Source: an uncultured Clostridia bacterium (GTDB lineage Bacteria > Bacillota > Clostridia > Lachnospirales > Anaerotignaceae). Taken from it: DNA of 60,700 nucleotides. Under the pieces are notes generated by a model. That model was not told the DNA's origin and did no database searches. It saw only the letters and a list, made by a program, of their open reading frames with translations. The DNA lies in the NCBI GenBank assembly GCA_937901125.1, contig CALCGT010000018.1, forward strand, positions 1 through 60,700, in the 5' to 3' direction. Shown here in pieces: positions 39,987 through 49,107 of this stretch (positions are counted from its first letter, which is position 1; each line of letters begins with the position of its first letter). A program made the position numbers and the translations under genes.

Positions 39987-40015
39987 ATTATACCGAAGTC
40001 CCCCTTTCCCCGCAA
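39987..40015 (-). promoter_or_regulatory. Promoter of the 38364 lipoprotein gene
   Basis: Minus strand: -35 TTGCGG (40015-40010), 17-bp spacer, -10 TATAAT (39992-39987). The same -35/-10 pair appears at the 42583 gene. A 14-bp palindrome ATTTCTTAAGAAAT (40037-40050) lies upstream. Confidence 0.65.
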
Positions 40016-40084
40016 TAAATCTATCAAAAAATAAAGATTTCTTAAGAAATGCACAAGGATTCCATTGCCTTTGCTTCAGTGCCG

Positions 40085-40118
40085 CAAAAAAGGCTTGCAG
40101 AAGCAATTCCACAAGCCT
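40085..40118 (-). terminator. Two-component operon terminator
   Basis: Minus strand AGGCTTG pairs with CAAGCCT with inner GAA/TTC pairs, then TTTTTT. Confidence 0.75.
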
Positions 40119-40125
40119 GACCCCT

Positions 40126-41679
40126 TTAGGTTTCTTTTTTCTGTTTTGTTTTTGACGTGGCTTTCATTTCAGGTGCAAACAAAGGGAATTTATCGGTAAA
40201 TACCGTTCCTTTTCCCACCTTGCTTTCCACCAGGATATCCCCATCATGGCTGTCCACGATCCAGTGGGCAATGGCAAGCCCAAGACCTGTCCCGGAAATT
40301 TCTTTGTTTCTGGATTTATCCACCCGATAAAAGCGGTCAAATATCTTGGGCAGGTCTTCCACCGCGATCCCTACGCCATAGTCCTTCACGGAAACATAGC
40401 CATACTCCTGATCCTTCCAGACCTTCACTTCGATCTTTTCTCCGGAATATTTCAGAGCATTTTCCCCGTGTATCCACAAAAGCTGCTTGATGAGGTCATA
40501 ATCTGCAAAAAGCTCCACCTCTGCCTCCTCTGTAAAGGTGACGGTTCTTCCTTCCTGCAGCATTGTCATTTCCCGCACCAGTTCCCCGGCAATCTCATTC
40601 AGAGAAACCTTGGCTTTCTGCACATGGAGCTTGCTTTGGTCGCTTTTCGCCAGAAAAAGCAGCTGACGGATGAGGGCACTCATGTGGTCTGTCTCTGTCA
40701 AAATGGAATCGATGGATTCCTGCAGAACTTCCGGGTCACTTTTTCCCCAGCGGTTGATGAGGTTGGCATAGCCCTGGATGACTGCAATAGGGGTACGCAG
40801 TTCATGGGAAGCATCGGAAATAAACTGATTCTGCCGCTGGAAGGCTGTATCCAATCGGTCGATCATGGAATTGAAGGTAATGATCAGCTCCTTCATTTCA
40901 TCATCGGGGCCTTCCGTGGAGATGCGCTGGCTCAGGTCTTCGATGGAGATACGCTCTGCAGCCGTGCGGATGGCTTCCACAGGTTTCAGCATTCTGCGGC
41001 TGATATATCTCCCGATCAGGAACGCACAGCAGATCCCCAATATATCTACCGCCAGCATTTTCATTAGGAAATTCCGCACGATATAGCCGCCATCATCAAA
41101 CATTTTGAAGGCCTGGATTCGATAGGCCCCCTGCTCTGTATGAAAATGATTGGTGATCAGCATAAACTGCTGGTCTGTCTCGTTTTCCAGAATATATTCC
41201 ATGCTGCCGCCTTTGTTTTCCCGGCTTACATTAATCTGATACCCCTTCTGATACAGATCGTTTTCCTTCAGCATCGGTGAATCCTTGGAAAGATCTGCAT
41301 CTTCCCCGTTCTGCCCTCTGTTTTTTCCCATTTCCGGTCGAAAAATAAACGGGGGAGCTTCTCCTGTATAGCTATTATATACTTCATTTTCTGTGAAACT
41401 GAAAACACTGGCTTCTACATATTTATCCTGCAAAAGCTTTCCCAGTGCTTCTTCGCTCAGCTTTTCTACTGATTCCAGATAGTTCTGGATATCGAAAACC
41501 GTATCCTGCAGCTGTTTACGCATTTCTGCCTGCTGCAAACTGGAAATATTCAGCGCCATAAAGACACTGATAAACAGCAGAGACAAGGAAAAGATACCGC
41601 TGTACAGCAAAGTGATACGCTTGGCGATGTCCATGTGCTGTATGCTGCCTACCAAACCGCCTTTATTCGTCTTTGACAT
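40126..41679 (-). CDS. Sensor histidine kinase
   Basis: 517 residues. Two membrane segments (about 24-46 and 190-210) frame an extracellular domain of about 140 residues. Then HAMP, a HisKA box with F-I-S-D-A-S-H-E-L-R-T-P (His about 290), N box G-E-N-A-L-K-Y-S, and G boxes D-Y-G-V-G-I and G-T-G-L-G-L-A. Its start overlaps the response regulator stop by 17 nt. Signal unknown. The extracellular domain has no recognised fold. Confidence 0.93.
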   Translation of the reverse strand: MSKTNKGGLVGSIQHMDIAKRITLLYSGIFSLSLLFISVFMALNISSLQQAEMRKQLQDTVFDIQNYLESVEKLSEEALGKLLQDKYVEASVFSFTENEVYNSYTGEAPPFIFRPEMGKNRGQNGEDADLSKDSPMLKENDLYQKGYQINVSRENKGGSMEYILENETDQQFMLITNHFHTEQGAYRIQAFKMFDDGGYIVRNFLMKMLAVDILGICCAFLIGRYISRRMLKPVEAIRTAAERISIEDLSQRISTEGPDDEMKELIITFNSMIDRLDTAFQRQNQFISDASHELRTPIAVIQGYANLINRWGKSDPEVLQESIDSILTETDHMSALIRQLLFLAKSDQSKLHVQKAKVSLNEIAGELVREMTMLQEGRTVTFTEEAEVELFADYDLIKQLLWIHGENALKYSGEKIEVKVWKDQEYGYVSVKDYGVGIAVEDLPKIFDRFYRVDKSRNKEISGTGLGLAIAHWIVDSHDGDILVESKVGKGTVFTDKFPLFAPEMKATSKTKQKKET

Positions 41680-42346
41680 AATAACCTACCCCTCGAATCG
41701 TCAGGATATACTTTTTCCCAAAGGCTTCGTCGATCTTGGCGCGCAGATAGCGGATATAGACATCCACAACGTTGGTCTCCCCGATATAACTATAACCCCA
41801 TACTTCGTTCAATATCTGCTCTCTGGTCAGGGCGATATTCTTATTCTGCACCAGATAGGTCAACAGTTCAAATTCCTTTTTTGTCAGATCGACCACTTTG
41901 CCGCCAACGGTCACCATGCGCTTTTCCGTATCGATTTCCAGATCCTGCACCTGCAGGATGGTTTTTTTCGCCGTGGTGCCTTCGCAATGCTTGAAGGCCA
42001 CACGCATACGAGCCAGCAGCTCTTCGATAGCAAAGGGTTTCGTCAAGTAATCATCAGCACCACTATCCAGCCCTGCCACCTTATCCATCACTTCATCCTT
42101 AGCTGTCAGCATGATGATGGGGATCTGGGAAAATTTACGCACACGGCGGCAAATTTCGATCCCTGTCAGACCGGGCAGCATCAGATCCAGCAGGATCATA
42201 TCAAATTCCCCATTGGTGATCTGGTTCATGCCCTCTCTGCCATCATGGCAGACTGTGACATCATAGCCCTCGTATTTCAATTCCAGTTCCACAAAACGAG
42301 CCAATTTGACCTCGTCTTCTACCAGAAGGATCTTTTTTCGCTCCAT
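41663..42346 (-). CDS. OmpR/PhoB-family response regulator
   Basis: 227 residues. Receiver with E10/D11, phosphoacceptor Asp54 (L-L-D-L-M-L-P), T in M-L-T-A-K, and K in L-T-K-P-F; C-terminal winged helix (V-D-L-T-K-K-E-F-E-L-L-T-Y-L, Y-I-R-Y-L-R-A-K-I-D). Likely binds paired direct repeats. A candidate 11-bp-spaced repeat lies in the divergent intergenic region, suggesting control of itself and of the neighbouring lipoprotein. Confidence 0.95.
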   Translation of the reverse strand: MERKKILLVEDEVKLARFVELELKYEGYDVTVCHDGREGMNQITNGEFDMILLDLMLPGLTGIEICRRVRKFSQIPIIMLTAKDEVMDKVAGLDSGADDYLTKPFAIEELLARMRVAFKHCEGTTAKKTILQVQDLEIDTEKRMVTVGGKVVDLTKKEFELLTYLVQNKNIALTREQILNEVWGYSYIGETNVVDVYIRYLRAKIDEAFGKKYILTIRGVGYYVKDE

Positions 42347-42380
42347 ATCCTCACTTCCTCCAAATGTTTCATTTTTCTAC

Positions 42381-42409
42381 AGTATACCAATTCTATGGCA
42401 TTTTGTCTG
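42381..42409 (-). promoter_or_regulatory. Response regulator promoter
   Basis: Minus strand: -10 TATACT (42386-42381) after TTGG; the -35 CAGACA (42409-42404) is weak, 17-bp spacer. This fits a regulated promoter. Confidence 0.5.
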
Positions 42410-42452
42410 CTTTCAGTATGTTTTTTTCTCTTTAAATCTCTCTTCGAAACAG

Positions 42453-42470
42453 ATTAAAAAATAATTAAAA
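42453..42470. promoter_or_regulatory. 11-bp-spaced ATTAAAA direct repeats
   Basis: ATTAAAA at 42453-42459 and 42464-42470, exactly 11 bp apart, in the divergent region between the response regulator and the thioredoxin-like lipoprotein. Spacing fits a PhoB/OmpR dimer site; low sequence complexity makes chance a real risk. Confidence 0.4.
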
Positions 42471-42512
42471 TCGATTTTTTTGCAGTTTTGTGCCATACTT
42501 TTCCTCTTTCGG

Positions 42513-42541
42513 TTGCGGATAAAAATTTTTTTCGTTATAAT
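42513..42541 (+). promoter_or_regulatory. Promoter of the 42583 lipoprotein gene
   Basis: -35 TTGCGG (42513-42518), 17-bp spacer, -10 TATAAT (42536-42541). Confidence 0.7.
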
Positions 42542-42582
42542 GTTATCCAGACAAAATACAACAGAACACAGGAGGTTTAAGA

Positions 42583-43620
42583 ATGAGAAAGAAACTTGCC
42601 CTGCTTTTGGCAATGATACTGCTTTTCGGCGCAGCCGGCTGCGCAAAGGATAGCACTGCAGAAGAAACCCAGCATGAAATCCAGACAGAATTTGAACTGG
42701 AGGAATGTGGTCTTTCCTATACCATCCCCGACGCTTGGGTGGAAACGGAAAACATAAATCTGATCCCCATTTCCTTCGTGGATGCCGGCGGCGAAATTTA
42801 TGCCAAAGTGCAGTATAATTATGCGCCCGATGAAAACATGGCTGATCTGAACGATACAGATTCCACCGTTCCCGTGGAAGAACTGATGACCCCCATCGTA
42901 GAACTTTTGGTGGTAAAAGCGGAAAATCTGGAAACGGAAACAGTAAAAAATGAATTGGCTCTGTTCAACAATGTGGAAGAGATCGGCGTGGAAGGCGATT
43001 TCCACTTCTACTTTATGACAGATTATGCTTCCGGCATCAACCATTTCTCCGACGATGCCCAGAAAACCTTCCGCGAACTGGAAAAACACCTGCCCGAATT
43101 AAAAGAAAGCATCGAAATTTCCATGCCCAATGAGCAGGCTGTCATCGATGCAGCAGAAGAAAACGGCAAATACCTGAACTTCATCACAAATACTCTGGAT
43201 GGCGACCCTATCACGACCACCGTTTTCTATGATTACGATATGACAGTTGTGAACTTCTGGGCAAGCTACTGCGAAGAAGAAGGCATCAACGAACTGGATA
43301 CACTGGAAGCCTTCTACAAAGACCTGCAAAAAAAATATCCTAATGTAAACTTCATTCAGGTAGTCATCGATACCCCCGGTGAAAAGGCAGAAAAAACGGT
43401 TGCAGATGCTTATAAAAAAGCCGGTGTAACCTTCACAGGCATCATGCCCGACCAGAATCTGGCAGGATGGATCATGAATAACCTGAACGGTCTGCCTACG
43501 ACCATCTTCGTAGACAGCAAGGGTATGCCTGCCGAACTAAAGGTTGAAGGCATGCAGGATGCATCCTACTATATGGAAACCACAGAAACCATGCTGCAGA
43601 CGGTAGGCAAAGCTGAATAA
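42583..43620 (+). CDS. Thioredoxin-like lipoprotein lacking the CxxC pair
   Basis: 345 residues; AGGAGG before the ATG. Lipobox G-A-A-G-C (Cys20). Residues about 25-190 form a separate domain with no recognised family. Residues about 210-340 are TlpA/ResA-like: T-V-V-N-F-W-A-S-Y-C-E-E-E, and cis-Pro in G-L-P-T-T-I-F-V-D. Where TlpA proteins have C-x-x-C there is only one Cys (230), so no thiol-disulfide exchange of the usual kind is expected. It may be a reductase derivative, a carrier or a binding protein. Divergent from the two-component system. Confidence 0.85.
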   Translation: MRKKLALLLAMILLFGAAGCAKDSTAEETQHEIQTEFELEECGLSYTIPDAWVETENINLIPISFVDAGGEIYAKVQYNYAPDENMADLNDTDSTVPVEELMTPIVELLVVKAENLETETVKNELALFNNVEEIGVEGDFHFYFMTDYASGINHFSDDAQKTFRELEKHLPELKESIEISMPNEQAVIDAAEENGKYLNFITNTLDGDPITTTVFYDYDMTVVNFWASYCEEEGINELDTLEAFYKDLQKKYPNVNFIQVVIDTPGEKAEKTVADAYKKAGVTFTGIMPDQNLAGWIMNNLNGLPTTIFVDSKGMPAELKVEGMQDASYYMETTETMLQTVGKAE

Positions 43621-43631
43621 TGGCAAAAGAA

Positions 43632-43672
43632 AAGAAGCCGCGAACCAAGATAGGTTTGCAGCTTCTTTTTAA
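43632..43672 (+). terminator. Bidirectional terminator
   Basis: AAGAAGC pairs with GCTTCTT, with inner AACC/GGTT, plus T-tract; between convergent genes. Confidence 0.8.
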
Positions 43673-43676
43673 TTAC

Positions 43677-44927
43677 TTATTTATAAACACGCAGCTTTTC
43701 AATTCGGTTTTTATCCATTTCCTCTACAACGATGCGCAGACCTTCTGCTTCGATCTCCTGTCCGCTTTCGGGGAAATTGCCCAGCAACATCAGGATATAC
43801 CCGGCGATGGTATCCACTTCCTCGCTTTCCAGCTCCGTGCCCACCATTTCGTTGAAATCCTCCAGACGGGTGCTGCCGTCTACCACAAATTCGTTATCTT
43901 TGATGACTTCGATCTCCTCTTCTTCATCATCGTATTCGTCCTCGATCTCGCCGACGATCTCTTCCACGATATCTTCTGTGGTGATCATGCCGGAGGTGCC
44001 GCCATATTCATCCAGAACCACCGCAACAGCCAAACGGCTGTTTTTCAGTTCCGCCAGCAGTTCATCCAGAGGCTTGCTTTCGTAGGTGAAAAAGGGTTCA
44101 CGCATGAATTTTTCCGCAGAAAAATCCGCTTCATTCAGGAAAAATACGTCCTTTACATACAAAATGCCCAGAATATCGTCCAAATCTTCCCCATAAACAG
44201 GCATACGGGAGAAGCCTTCTTCCTGCACCAAGCGGACATATTCTTCATACGTCACATCCAGAGGTACTGCGATAATATCTGTTCGGGGCGTCATAACATC
44301 CTTCGCCTTGGAATCACCAAAATCAAATACATTATTGATCATGGTTCTTTCATCCGATTCCAGCACACCTTCCTCATGGCTCACATTTACGATGGTTTTC
44401 AGCTCTGCTTCCGTGATCAGCGGGGATCTTTCATCAGGGTCACAACCGCACAAACGGATCAGCGCCCCTGTCACCACATTCAGCACCGCTACCACAGGAC
44501 GGAAGATGAACACACAGCCGGCAACGATCTTTACAACGATCAGGGCTACCTTTTCCGCCTTCTGGGCCGCAATGGTCTTAGGGGTGATTTCACCGAAGAT
44601 CAGAATGATAATGGTGATAATGATGGTGGCAATCCCAGCGCCATTACCTGTATTCCCATGGAACATCTGGATCACAAGGGCTGTCGTCAGGGCAGATGCG
44701 CCGTTGTTCACTAGGTTATTGCCCACCAGAATAGAGCTGAGGAGGCGATTGGGATCTTCCAACAGCTTCATGATCAGATCTGCATTTTTCACATGCTCGT
44801 CCACCATATTGCGCAGGCGGATCCTGCTGAGGGAAGCCAGCGCCGTTTCCGATGCGGAAAAAAACGCAGAACAACATACTAAAAATAACAATAAGCCAAT
44901 CAACACTGGACTGCCGTCCACGGTCAT
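43677..44927 (-). CDS. CorC/HlyC-type transporter with CNNM, CBS and CorC domains
   Basis: About 416 residues from an ATG at 44927 after GGAGAGTG; a GTG two codons on is an alternative. N-terminal DUF21/CNNM membrane domain (four hydrophobic segments; F-S-A-S-E-T-A-L-A-S-L-S near 21), two CBS domains (V-M-T-P-R-T-D-I near 210; R-M-P-V-Y near 250) and a C-terminal CorC_HlyC domain. Likely a Mg2+ exporter or regulator of divalent cations. Last gene of a minus-strand series with ABC-F and lgt. Confidence 0.9.
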   Translation of the reverse strand: MTVDGSPVLIGLLLFLVCCSAFFSASETALASLSRIRLRNMVDEHVKNADLIMKLLEDPNRLLSSILVGNNLVNNGASALTTALVIQMFHGNTGNGAGIATIIITIIILIFGEITPKTIAAQKAEKVALIVVKIVAGCVFIFRPVVAVLNVVTGALIRLCGCDPDERSPLITEAELKTIVNVSHEEGVLESDERTMINNVFDFGDSKAKDVMTPRTDIIAVPLDVTYEEYVRLVQEEGFSRMPVYGEDLDDILGILYVKDVFFLNEADFSAEKFMREPFFTYESKPLDELLAELKNSRLAVAVVLDEYGGTSGMITTEDIVEEIVGEIEDEYDDEEEEIEVIKDNEFVVDGSTRLEDFNEMVGTELESEEVDTIAGYILMLLGNFPESGQEIEAEGLRIVVEEMDKNRIEKLRVYK

Positions 44928-45014
44928 CACTCTCCAAATCTTAAAAACACTTAGTTTTTTATCATATTTATTTAGTTTACCAAAAAAGTGTCTTTTTTGC
45001 AATAGGCGGCAAAA

Positions 45015-46922
45015 TCACCCCTTATTCCGCTCGATCTCTTCCGCCAGTTCGCTCAGTTCCATCCAGCGTTCCATCCGTTCTTCCAGCTTTTCTTCCAGCT
45101 GTGCTTTTTCGGAGGAAAGCTCCTGCAAGCGGGTAAAATCCGTGGCGTAAGCCGCCATTTCTGCATCCGCCTTGGCAATCTTTTCTTCTAAGGCGGCGAT
45201 CTCGTCGCCGATGGTATCATATTCCCGCTGGTCTTTATAGCTCATTTTTTTAATGGGTCCATTTGCTTTTTCCTTGGGTGCTTCTTCCTTTTTCACCTTC
45301 ACAGTCTTTTCCTCAAGAGCAGGCAGTTCTCTTTCCCTTACCGCCTTGCAGTCGGAATAGCCGCCTTCATACTGTCGGATATTTCCATTGCCAAGGAAAG
45401 CGAAGATACGTCCCATGGTTTTATCCAGGAAATATCTGTCGTGGGAAACAGCCACCACCGCCCCATTGAAATGCTCCAGATAATCCTCCAAAATCATCAG
45501 CGTCTCAATGTCCAGATCGTTGGTAGGCTCGTCCAGGAAAAGGATATTGGGGGCACCCATCAACACACGGCAGAGATACAGCCGCCGTCTTTCCCCGCCG
45601 GAAAGGATAGAGATCGGCCCTCTCTGCATGGAAGGGGGGAACAGGAATCTGTCCAGCATCTGGGATGCGGTGATATGTCCGTCTGTTGTACGGATGATCT
45701 CCGCTTCATCCCGAATATAATCGATGACCCTCTGGTTTTCATCCATATCAACATTTTCCTGGGCAAATACGCCGATTTTCACGGTCTCGCCCTGTTCCAC
45801 TTCGCCGCTGTCGGGCTGCAGTCTGCCTGCCATGATATTCAGCAGGGTGGATTTGCCGCAGCCATTATCCCCGATGATGCCCACCCGGTCATCTCTCAAA
45901 ATAATGTAGCTGAAACCCCTGATATATGTTTGGCCATCGTAGGCTTTGCTGACATTGCGCAGCTCAACGGTCTTTTTGCCTAAGCGGCTGCCTACAGAAG
46001 AAAGCTCCACACTCTGCTTTTCCTCCGGCCCACGGATAGCGGAGATCTCTTCAAACCGCTGCAGTCTGGCTTTCTGCTTAGTGCTTCTAGCCTGAGCCCC
46101 GCGACGCACCCATTCCAATTCCGTCCGCAGGAAATTCTGGCGTTTCCGTTCCCCTGCGGCGATCAACTCTTCTCGCTCCGCCTTCATTTCCAGATATTTG
46201 GAATAGTTAGCCTGATAGGAATAGATCTTTCCCTTTTCCAGTTCCAATGTGCGGTTGGCAACACGGTCAAGGAAATATCTGTCATGGGTCACCATTAAAA
46301 GGGCCTTGGAATATTTCTCCAGATGCTTTTCCAGCCAGTCTACGGTGTCATTATCGATATGGTTGGTAGGTTCATCCAGAATCAGCAGGTCTACAGGAGC
46401 GATCAATGCCGCCGCCAGTGCCACCCGTTTTTTTTGTCCGCCGGAAAGAGTTTCTACCGTCTGCGCAAAATCAGAGATACCCAGTTTCGTCAGAATGATT
46501 TTTGCTTCGCTTTCCAAAGACCATGCTTCCGCCTTATCCATTTTTTCCGCCAGCTCTGCCGCTTTTTTCACCAAGCTTTCGTTTTCAGGGGCCTTTGCCA
46601 GAGCAGACATGGCCTCCTCATAATCCCGTACCAGTGCCAGCTGGGGATTTTCCCCACGGAACACCTGCTGCAGAACCGTTGTCCCATCTACAAACAAAGG
46701 ACTCTGGGAAAGATAGCCGATACGCATGCCGTTCATGGTGATGATGGTGCCGCTGTCCGCCTGATTCATCCCTGCAATGATCTTCAATAATGTAGATTTC
46801 CCTGTGCCGTTGACACCGATGACACCGATCTTATCCCCTTCATGGATGCTGAAGGAAATATCATCGAAGATCACCCTTGTGCCGTAGCTTTTTTTGATAT
46901 TTTCCGCTGTCAATAAAACCAT
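45015..46922 (-). CDS. ABC-F family ATPase (Uup/Ettl-like)
   Basis: 635 residues from an ATG at 46922 with TAGGAGTG upstream. Two ATPase domains with Walker A G-V-N-G-T-G-K-S-T and G-D-N-G-C-G-K-S-T, signatures L-S-G-G-Q-K-K-R and L-S-G-G-E-R-R-R, and an inter-domain linker of the ribosome-binding (P-site) type near 240-300. A C-terminal coiled coil (E-E-K-I-A-K-A-D-A-E-M near 580-630) points to the Uup branch. No membrane part. Acts on stalled ribosomes or replication; target not predictable. Confidence 0.9.
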   Translation of the reverse strand: MVLLTAENIKKSYGTRVIFDDISFSIHEGDKIGVIGVNGTGKSTLLKIIAGMNQADSGTIITMNGMRIGYLSQSPLFVDGTTVLQQVFRGENPQLALVRDYEEAMSALAKAPENESLVKKAAELAEKMDKAEAWSLESEAKIILTKLGISDFAQTVETLSGGQKKRVALAAALIAPVDLLILDEPTNHIDNDTVDWLEKHLEKYSKALLMVTHDRYFLDRVANRTLELEKGKIYSYQANYSKYLEMKAEREELIAAGERKRQNFLRTELEWVRRGAQARSTKQKARLQRFEEISAIRGPEEKQSVELSSVGSRLGKKTVELRNVSKAYDGQTYIRGFSYIILRDDRVGIIGDNGCGKSTLLNIMAGRLQPDSGEVEQGETVKIGVFAQENVDMDENQRVIDYIRDEAEIIRTTDGHITASQMLDRFLFPPSMQRGPISILSGGERRRLYLCRVLMGAPNILFLDEPTNDLDIETLMILEDYLEHFNGAVVAVSHDRYFLDKTMGRIFAFLGNGNIRQYEGGYSDCKAVRERELPALEEKTVKVKKEEAPKEKANGPIKKMSYKDQREYDTIGDEIAALEEKIAKADAEMAAYATDFTRLQELSSEKAQLEEKLEERMERWMELSELAEEIERNKG

Positions 46923-46977
46923 TGCAAACACTCCTATGTAATAAAGATGCCCCACTCGAAGGCAGGGCAGTTTTCGT

Positions 46978-47826
46978 TTATTCCGTTACGCTTTTTTCTT
47001 TCCAGATCAGGAACGCCACCGAAGCCACGATCAGCACGGCAGAAAGCAATTGGCTCACCGCAAAAGGACCAATCATCAGCTGGTCTGTCCGCATTCCTTC
47101 GATCCAGACACGCCCCAGGGCATAGCCCAAGAAGTAGAGCCCTAAAATCTGCCCATCAAATTTCTTTTTGGGACGAAGCGTCACTAAAAGGATAAACAGG
47201 CACAGATTCCACAGAGATTCATACAGAAAGGTGGGATGCACCTGAATATAATCCATGCCGCCGAAATTCATGATGTTATCCATCACCTGTTCCGAAACAT
47301 CCCCTACCCGCACCTGAGAAAGCTGCAAACGCATGGCAAAGGGACCATTGGTAAAGCCGCCAAAGGCTTCTCTGTTGAAGAAATTACCCCATCTACCCAG
47401 CATCTGCCCGAAAGCAATACAGGGAACTGTCGTATCCCCCAAAAGCCAGAAATTAACCTTCTTCTTTTTACAATACACGATAGCCGTCAGCACCGCACCA
47501 ATGATACCGCCATAGATGGCAAGCCCCCCTTCCCGAGTGGCGAAAATCTTTTCCGGATGGGCGCTGTAATAATCCCAGGAAAAAATAACATAATACAGCC
47601 GGGCACCAATGATAGCAAAAATCAGCGCATAGATGATAAAATCAACATACATATCCGGATTCTGCCCCGTGCGCTTTGCTTCCTTCATAGACATGCCAAC
47701 GCCAATGATGACCGCCAGACCAATGAAAATACCATACCAATATACATTTTTGCCAAAGACCGTAAACGCTACTCTGTCCAGATGGGCAATCTCGATCCCT
47801 AAATTGGGAAACCATATTTCAGGCAT
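46978..47826 (-). CDS. lgt: Prolipoprotein diacylglyceryl transferase
   Basis: 282 residues with seven membrane segments. The signature reads G-R-W-G-N-F-F-N-R-E-A-F-G-G (family G-R-x-G-N-F-x-N-x-E), with H-P-T-F-L-Y-E-S-L near 210. It transfers diacylglycerol to the lipobox cysteine of lipoproteins, such as those encoded at 24631, 28405, 38364 and 42583. AAGGAG precedes the ATG. Follows the M16 pair. Confidence 0.94.
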   Translation of the reverse strand: MPEIWFPNLGIEIAHLDRVAFTVFGKNVYWYGIFIGLAVIIGVGMSMKEAKRTGQNPDMYVDFIIYALIFAIIGARLYYVIFSWDYYSAHPEKIFATREGGLAIYGGIIGAVLTAIVYCKKKKVNFWLLGDTTVPCIAFGQMLGRWGNFFNREAFGGFTNGPFAMRLQLSQVRVGDVSEQVMDNIMNFGGMDYIQVHPTFLYESLWNLCLFILLVTLRPKKKFDGQILGLYFLGYALGRVWIEGMRTDQLMIGPFAVSQLLSAVLIVASVAFLIWKEKSVTE

Positions 47827-47865
47827 ATAAACTCCTTCTTTCCTCTGCTGTCCCCCGTGCCGAAT

Positions 47866-49107
47866 TTATCGTACCACAGATAATATCATTGTATCTATGG
47901 CGAAGGCATTTTGCAACAGTTTTTCGGCTTCTTCCTTCTGCATGGTCTTGATGACCTCCAGTACCTCCGCCCCAGGCACACCCATCATCGCCCATTCGAT
48001 CTGCCCTAGGCAAAGGCTTTGGGGGACATCCATCCGTCTCAGGAATCGCCCCAGCATTTTTTTGCGGATGCGTCTGAAATCCTCCCAGCCCAGCCCAGCC
48101 TTCTGCAGCCGTTCCAGTTCCTTTCCCAATAGTTCTGCTGTTTCTTCGGGATGCTCCCCACTGCCGGAAAAAGCAGCAAAGGCATAGCCTTCCCCACAGA
48201 AAAAGGCAGACCCCAAGGGTTCATCCAAAAGTTCCTTTTCGTAAGCCTTGCGGAAAAAATGACTGCTTTCCCCTGCCAAAAGTTCCAGATAGAACCCTGC
48301 GGCGATCCGCAGCTTCAGCCAATCCTCTTTTTTGGCAGGGGGCAGTTTAAAGCCGATTTGGAAATTTGGCTGAGAAAGCCCCATATTTCGTTCCTTATAT
48401 TTCTCCAAAATCCCCGCTTCTTCCATGGGGAAATAAACCCGGGCATCTGTCCTTCGGTTCTCCACCGTTTCTGCTTCTGCCCGCACCTGCCGCACAGGCA
48501 CATCCCCCGTGCAGATCAGCACCATATTTTCCGTGGTATAGTATGTGTCATAGGCTTTTTGCAGGGTTTCGGCAGTGATTTTTCCAACGGTCTCCACTGT
48601 TCCCGCAATTCTATTTTTAATGGGATGCTTCCCATACATGCTTTCCAGCATCTGATAATAGACCACCCAGTTGGGGTCATCCTCATACATGGTGATCTCA
48701 CTGGTGATGATTCCTTTTTCCCGTTCCGTATCCCCTTTCGTAAAAAAGGGCTTTTGGACAAAATCCAGCAGCAGCTTCAGATTTTCCATGAATTTTTCCC
48801 GACAGGTGAAATAATAGACTGTTTTGTCCCCATCGGTGAAGGCATTGGCCGATGCGCCGTTTTGGGTAAATTTTGTGAAGGCATCGCCCCATTCCTGCTG
48901 AAAGAGCTTATGCTCGATGAAATGGGCACTCCCTTGGGGAAAGGTGATAGTTTCGCCATCCTTCCCCTTCCAAAAAAGATGATTCGCCCCCCTCTTCACT
49001 AAAATAGCCCCCATCTTCTCCCCAAACTCCCTTTGGGGCAGGATATAATACTGCAGCCCATTCCTCGTTTTTCCCTGTTGATTTTTTTCAGTTCTCGTCA
49101 TTTTCAT
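47866..49107 (-). CDS. M16 peptidase, catalytic subunit (YmfH-like)
   Basis: 413 residues. The inverted zinc motif H-F-I-E-H is at about residues 62-66, with downstream glutamate in the E-N-M-V-L-I helix region. Matches YmfH of Bacillus, the active partner of a peptidase pair. Its start overlaps the upstream gene by 20 nt; an ATG six bases later is better spaced from GGGGAGG. Likely acts on small peptides or cell-surface/processing substrates; true role unknown. Confidence 0.87.
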   Translation of the reverse strand: MKMTRTEKNQQGKTRNGLQYYILPQREFGEKMGAILVKRGANHLFWKGKDGETITFPQGSAHFIEHKLFQQEWGDAFTKFTQNGASANAFTDGDKTVYYFTCREKFMENLKLLLDFVQKPFFTKGDTEREKGIITSEITMYEDDPNWVVYYQMLESMYGKHPIKNRIAGTVETVGKITAETLQKAYDTYYTTENMVLICTGDVPVRQVRAEAETVENRRTDARVYFPMEEAGILEKYKERNMGLSQPNFQIGFKLPPAKKEDWLKLRIAAGFYLELLAGESSHFFRKAYEKELLDEPLGSAFFCGEGYAFAAFSGSGEHPEETAELLGKELERLQKAGLGWEDFRRIRKKMLGRFLRRMDVPQSLCLGQIEWAMMGVPGAEVLEVIKTMQKEEAEKLLQNAFAIDTMILSVVR

